Origin: an uncultured Clostridia bacterium
GTDB lineage: Bacteria > Bacillota > Clostridia > HGM11514
Direction: 5' to 3'
Assembly (NCBI GenBank): GCA_902478725.1
Contig: CABSMD010000147.1
Coordinates: forward strand, 1 to 6,602
Length of the DNA stretch: 6,602 nucleotides
In this document: one piece after another, positions 1 to 6,300 of the stretch
How positions within the stretch are numbered: the first letter of the stretch is position 1
Layout: the number at the start of each line of letters is the position of its first letter
The notes under the pieces: generated by a model
Seen by the model: the letters and a program-made list of their open reading frames with translations, nothing else
Databases searched by the model: none
Told to the model about the DNA's origin: nothing
Position numbers and translations under genes: made by a program

Positions 1-2
1 CA

Positions 3-305
3 CAAAACGGCGGGACATCTGGCGCGGCTACGGCGGTGGCGACCCTCGCGGCTGGGGAATGGTATGACTACCGGATCGAGGTGTCAGCGGCCGAAGCAAG
101 CTATACCCTATATTATAAAAAAACAGCAGAGCAGGACTACAGCAAGGCGGGACCGTATAAGCTGGTGGAAAACGGAACAAACCACGCGACCGAGGAGGTG
201 CCGCGTATCCAGATGCAGATGCAGACCTTTGATTATAACAAGACCGACAAAACGGTTTGCTCCACCTGGGACATCGATAATGTAATGGTATATTCCAAGT
301 TGGAC
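3..305 (+). other. Domain: C-terminal part of a LamG/concanavalin-like beta-sandwich (copy 1)
   Basis: Residues 1-101 align with the second half of the complete LamG-like domain further on (residues 210-443). Shared landmarks are QNGG/QDGG, GEWYDYRIEV/GEWYEYKIEV, the YKKT strand, GPYKL/GPYQL, TFDYNKTD/TYNYEKTD and the closing TWDIDNVMVY/TWDVDDVLAY strand. The closing D-[ND]-V-x-[VA]-Y strand is typical of concanavalin-like sandwiches, which often bind carbohydrate. The N-terminal half of this domain lies upstream of the window. It contains one of the few cysteines outside the catalytic region (residue 86). Binding function is inferred from the fold; no ligand residues can be identified. Confidence 0.7.
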
Positions 306-3300
306 AAGGAGAAGGAACCGCCGGTTGTTTCCAATGTAATCGTAACCGGCAACGCCTCGGTGGAAAGTGAGCTGGTTGTCAGTTATCAATACACCGACGC
401 GAATCAGGACGAGGAAGACACCGGAAAACGCAAAATTACCTGGCAATCCTCCGAAGACGGACAAACCGGCTGGAGCGATATTGCCGGCGAGACAGGGACT
501 TCCTTAGCCGTGACGCAAGAGCTTCTTGGTAAATACATTCGCGCGACGGTGCAAGCCTATGCAAAAGAGGAGCCATACGAAAGCAATCTTGGCATCTCCG
601 GCGAAATCGGCCCCATCGAACCAAAACCGGATATAATCATTCTATTCAACCAGAATTTTGAAAACGAGCCGGCTGGCGACGTCGCGGTCTCCAGCGCCGG
701 AGGCGACCCCTATTTCCGCAATGCTGCGAATCTAACCGACGAGGCCCACCAAAAGGGGGGGTGGTATTATAAAATCCGTTCGGAGAACAACAACCAGTTC
801 CTCACCCAGGCCGCAGCGGAGTTGGGCGCGGTCGGCGCAAGCGGCATGATGCGCTATAACAATGCCTATACCGCCTCCGCAACCGGAGCGCACGTCTATG
901 AGTTCAAAGGTAGGATGGATTCTAAGATGATGACGGCAAACCTTACTTATTATACGGAGGGCACTACTTTTATCAAAATCGAGGCGCGCGGCGACGTTCT
1001 TACCCTAAAGACGCAAGACGGCGGCAAGCAGGGCGCGGACGCAGCCGTTGTGGTAGATACCATCACGCCGGGCGAATGGTACGAGTATAAGATTGAGGTC
1101 TTAAAGGACGCGACTTACTACCTGTCCTATAAAAAAACAACGGACAGCGTGTTTGTCAAAAAAGGCCCCTATCAATTGGCCGAAACCACAGCGGATGGCA
1201 TAGCGGTGGATTACACCAAGCTTGCGATTACCGGTATGCATGAACAGCTTATGACCTACAACTATGAAAAAACCGATGGCGCTCCCCTGTTCACCTGGGA
1301 TGTAGACGACGTTTTGGCCTATGTTGCGTCCGAGGAACCGGTGGAAGATCCGGTCGCGCCGGTCGTTTCCAACGTCGGCATCACCGGCGAGCCCAAGGTC
1401 GGCTCTACCCTGACCGCAAGCTATTATTTTACAGACGACAACAGCGATGAGGAAGATACAGACCGCGCTGAAATCAAATGGGAATCTTCCGATAATGGAG
1501 AATCCGGTTGGACGGCAATCGCGGACGCCACCGGCGCCGTTTTGCCTATCACAAAAGAACTCATTGGAAAATACATTCGCGTCAGCGTCAAGGGCTACGC
1601 GGTTACAGAACCGTTTGAAAGCAATACCGCCGAGTCAAAGGCGGTCGGGCCGGTCTTCGAAGAAGGCGCTGTGGTTGAAATGCTCAAAGGCCCCTCCTTC
1701 TTCACAGCGATGGATTACAATACAGACGGACAGATGGGGACGATCACCGGCGGTGTCGCCGACACGCAAAGCTACCGCATGGCCAAAACCAATGGGGATT
1801 TGAGCCAATACCTGGTAGTTAAGCGGGTCAGCGCCAATACCGGCTATCCCTATGTCGGGGCAAATGAGGTTAACCTGCCCGGCGTTTCCTCTTACGACTG
1901 GGAATTCAAAACCGAAGCAACCGCGCTGGACGCCGCCGTCGCGCTTTATTCCGCCCAGATTTCGGTTGGGGATAAAGCATTGTATCCGAATTTTTACAGC
2001 ATTCGCGGCAGAAGATTCAGTGCTGGCGGAACCAACCTGGCAATCGCAAATAACGAATGGTACCGGGTACATACCATGATCGATCTGAAAAACGCGGCGT
2101 TTACTGTCACCCTTTATAAACTCGATGAAAACGGAACGGTAGAAGAACAGGTCGGGGAAAAGATGACCGGCAGTATCGATGTGAGCAAGCTATCGGATGA
2201 TGAAAAAAACCAGCTCAAAACAAACGGCAAAGTGAACAAGCTGCGGGCTCTTTTAGACAACGTCAGTGACGGTATCTCATTTGATAATTTTGTGGCTTAT
2301 ACCAAGGACGTAAATCCCGTTACCTTTGATGTGGAAAAGGGCGGCTCGGTCAGCGTGGCTGGCGGAACCGTGACAAACGAATCGCGGGGATTGGCGCGCG
2401 AGGCCTCGTTTGCGCCGGACGAAGAGATTGCCTTCTCGATCCAAACGCAGGACGGCTACAGTCTGAAGAAGGTTTTGGTTGATGGTGTTGACAAGACCGC
2501 CGACTTTACAAGCGGCGCAGGCTCAATCGGCACGATATCCGAGCCGGCAAAGGTAAAGGTACAGTTTAGCGGAACGCCTAGGCCGCCTGTGATTTCGGAT
2601 GCCAAAATTACCGGAAACGCTGTGGAAGGGCAACTTTTGACCCTGTCCTATACCTACTATGACGAAAATGACGACGCGGAAGATATTTCCCGTCGCCATG
2701 TTGTTTGGCAGATGTCAGAGGACGGAAACGAGCCATGGACGGATATTACGGACTCCTCCGACCTCACCTTCCGCCTGACCGAAGCACAGGCTAGCAAATA
2801 TGTCCGCGCGGTCGTTAAGGCTTTCGCGATCAACGAGCCGCATGAAAGCAACGAGCTGGTTACAAACAGCATCGGCCGGGCCCAGGCAGGCAGGCTCGAA
2901 CCCGCCGCAAAGGATGTTTCGCTGGAAGGAACCGTCTCGCTGGGCGAGATGCTTTCGGTCCAGTACACCTATGAAAAAGCGGAGGGCGGAAATGACGAGG
3001 GCGAGACCTATGTGATTTGGGAGATGTCGGATACCTATGACGGGGCGTATTCTGAAATCACAAGGGCCGCTTCCCTGGCAATTACGTCAAATCAGGCGGG
3101 CAAATTTATCCGCGCAACGGTTTATCCGGTCGACCAGGTGGGATTGGTTGGGCTCGGCGTACCCACCGACGCCGTTAAAATTACCAAAACCGTAGCGTAC
3201 TATGTGTCTACCACCGGAAACGACAGCAATCCAGGTACGTTGGAAAAACCGTTTGCAACACTGGAAAAGGCACGGGACACCATTCGCGAAAATGAGCTTC

Positions 3301-6300
3301 CGGAGGGGGGCGTGACGGTATATATCATGCCGGGCACCTACGCCATGAGCCAAACCTTTGTGTTAGAGGAACAGGACAGCGGCCGTAAGGACGCGCCAAT
3401 TGTCTACCGTGCTTATGGCGACGGGGAGGTGCTGTTGACCGCCGGCGCTTCGCTGGATTTCTCAAAATTCAAGCCGGTTGGTTCTGCTATGAAGGGCAAG
3501 CTGAAATCCTCCGACGCACAGGCCAAGGTGCTCGAAACCGATCTGACCGAGCAAGGGCTGCCTGCGATGACAGACCCCGTTATTATGGGCGCCGACTCGG
3601 TGATCAAGAACGCAATCATCACTTATGATGGTCAGCTGATGCATATTTCCCGCTGGCCGAACGACAATTCAAGCTCTGTATGGCCGAAGATATACTGCGA
3701 CCCGGACAATCCGGCGTTTGCAGGAACCAATCTTGGGAACGGAGAAACCGATGCCGCGACATTGGGTTTTACCGTACAGTATGGCGACGACGTTGCCGCA
3801 GAGGTGGCGAGCTGGTCGCATAACCTTGACAAAGTCATTGCAGAGGGCTATTGGAAATTTGACTGGTATTCCTCCGCCCGCTATGTTACGTTCACCAAGG
3901 AAAAAAATCAAATCAGCGCAAAAGAGAACCGTAATACGCAGTATGGCGTTTATAAGGGACAGTGGCGCACCTTCCGCTTTATGAACATCTTTGAAGAGCT
4001 CGATGAGGCGGGCGAATGGTACATCGATACCAATACCAACAAGCTTTACCTCTATCCTCTTTCCAACAGTGCCAACCCGGAAATCAAGATGAGCCTAGGG
4101 GATTTCAACATGATATCGGTCCTTGGGGCTTCCAACATCAAGTTCCAGGGTTTGACGATGACGGGAGGCAAGCAGGATTGCTTCACCGTCAGCAACGCCG
4201 ATGCTGTGGTGATTGAAAACTGTAAGATGGACAGCTTTGAACAGCGCGCCGCCTCCATGACCGATTGCTGGAACAGCGGCGTAAAAGACAGCTCCATCTC
4301 TTATACCGGACGTGGCGGTATCCTGCTGACCGGAGGCGATGCGGACAACTTTATCAACGGAAACAACTTTGTCACCAACAACATAATTCATGATTTCTCC
4401 ACGTTGCAGACCAGCTACGCGCCGGCTGTGAACCTGCAGGGGTTTGGAAACCGGATCGATCACAACGAAATTTACAACACCAACCACCAGGCGATCCAGT
4501 TCTGGGGAAGTATGCATGTGATCGAATACAATGTGATCCACGATTCCTGCTTAAACGCCGCCGATATGGGGGCGATCTACACCGGCCGCCGGATGCAGGA
4601 TCACGGAACCCAGATACGGTACAATCATTTTTATAACATCGGCAACTCCCTGGCCCGCACCTGGTTCCCCTGCTGTATCTTTATCGATGACGGCACCAGC
4701 GATATAGATATCTATGGAAACGTATTTGGGCCAGGGGCAACCACCACAGAATGCAACAAGGTTTACCGCGGCCAGCTTAACACGTTTACGAAAAATCTGT
4801 TTATCGACGTGCCGGTAACCTTCTACAACGCGGCGGTACAGACCAATCTTTGGCGGGAGGACTGCGTAACCTGGGCCGAGAATCTGGCAATGGTAAACAC
4901 CAACGAGCACTACACCTCACGCTGGCCATGGCTGTTGGAAACGCTGGACCCCGTCAATCAGCCGGAAAGAATTGAGCATCACGGAAATACGTTCAGTGAA
5001 AACCTGGTTGTTTATGTAAACGAAAAACCCGGTCCTAAAACCGTGAGCCACGGAGTGCATTGGGCTAATTATTCCGTTAAGCCGTTGGAGTTGAACACCA
5101 ATGTGACGCGCGGGCAATTGGAGGATAACAAAGTGCTGTTTGCAGACTTTGACAATGGCGACTATACCCTGACACAAAAAGCGTACGACCTGATGAAGGA
5201 TACCGGCTTTGAGGAAATCCCTTTCCGTGAAATGGGGACAGCAAGCGTCTTCAACAACCCGCCGTGTGCTGAAAATGCGCAAATCTATGGAAACCTGGCT
5301 CTATCCAGAGAGCTGCGCGCTTCCTACGATTATACCGATGGCGAACGCGACCCGCAGGGCGCCTCCCGTTACCGCTGGCTGGTATCGGATACCGTAGATG
5401 GTGTTTACAGTCCCATTTCCGGCGCTACGGCAACCTCCTTTACAGTCACGGACGAACAGGCGGGTAAATTCCTGAAATTTGAGGTCACGCCTGTCTCAGC
5501 AGACGGAACATCCGGCGAGACTGTACTATCACCAGCCTATAGCGTCATTATGGATACCTCCTCTCTCAGCGCCGTTATTCGCGCGATTGAGACCGCGTTG
5601 CAAAAGGCTGTGGTCGGAGACCAACTGGGAAATTTCGCACAGAAAGACATTGATTCGATGAACGAAGCGCTTGCGATAGCCAAAGGGGTTGAGGCAGACG
5701 AAAAGGCAACCATCGGAGATATCATAGCCGCAGGCAATGCCTTAAACGCTGCTTATGACAAGTTCAAAGCCAGCGCGGTTACCAGTCAGACCGTGACAGG
5801 AAATACAGTCACCGTGCCGCAGGGCTTGCCGGAAGCGACCCTCCCCTTCCCTGCCGCAACGGGAATCGTAAACGTCATCTTTGAGGGAGGTGTCGCGCCT
5901 AAAACAGAAATTCAATTGACAGCAGGCGGACACCCCTATACCGTTACTATTCAAAGCGGAACAGTGATCGGCACACTGCCGATCGGCATACCGGAGAAAC
6001 CTGGTACAACGCTGTTCGGAGAAATTACCGACCTGCTTTCCGTCGGCAACGCCGGGGACAGCTACAACCATCCAATCAGGATTACGCTTAACGGGAATGT
6101 GAAACAGGATGTTCTTCGTGTGGCAAACGGCGAGGCGGCCACCGTGTCATACACCATGTCCTCGGACACCGCCGCTGCTTTAAAAACCTACAGCTATGGA
6201 AAATACGGACCAGAGGATTCCCAGATAGCCGTTTGGACCACAATGGGCGGTGAATATGTGGTAGCTGATCTCACCGAACCGGCGTCAGACGCTACATTAA

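Larger units (their letters stand above)
3..617 (+). repeat. LamG-Ig module, copy 1 (5' truncated by window edge)
   Basis: This unit and the next are homologous at protein level over LamG tail plus Ig. The GEWY landmark recurs 1017 bases (339 codons) later, and the PVVSNV landmark 1038 bases (346 codons) later, the difference being a longer inter-domain linker in copy 2. DNA identity is patchy, with short shared runs such as TATAAAAAAACA (112-125 region and 1129-1138 region) and AAATACATTCGCG, so the duplication is old rather than recent. Confidence 0.7.
630..1655 (+). repeat. LamG-Ig module, copy 2
   Basis: This is the complete version of the duplicated unit (LamG-like domain, short linker, A9-type Ig). 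A third, more divergent LamG-like domain follows directly, but it is followed by an InlB-like domain before the next Ig, so the regular LamG-Ig alternation stops here. See copy 1 for the aligned landmarks. Confidence 0.7.

Noticed and set aside
117..123. Run of seven A, also at 1131-1137, as a possible programmed slippage site
   Set aside because: Both encode the conserved YKKT strand of the duplicated LamG domain (AAA AAA ACA). The phase does not give a standard X-XXY-YYZ heptamer, and the zero frame continues.
111..125. TATTATAAAA as a promoter -10-like element
   Set aside because: It lies within codons for the Y-Y-K-K strand, has no matching -35 element, and there is no gene start downstream.
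755..761. Run of seven G as a possible frameshift or phase-variation site
   Set aside because: The frame is the same on both sides and the LamG-like domain reads through it. Without population data there is no sign of length variation.
1447..1803. Open frame of 118 codons on the plus strand in another phase
   Set aside because: It overlaps Ig domain 2 and the third LamG-like domain, has low-quality composition rich in Arg, Ser and Pro, and shows no domain. Other plus-strand frames at 64, 1852, 2800, 3718, 4016, 5209 and 5479 are shadows for the same reason.
1635..2072. Open frame of 145 codons on the minus strand
   Set aside because: It lies wholly inside the real + strand domain sequence, its translation has no recognisable motif, and it arises from codon composition. 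The same holds for minus-strand frames at 4095-4541, 4551-4910, 4917-5282 and 108-464.
4011..4022. Exact 12-base repeat GGCGAATGGTAC shared with 1071-1082
   Set aside because: It encodes GEWY in two unrelated domains (GH141-like and LamG-like) with no similarity around it, so it is coincidental.
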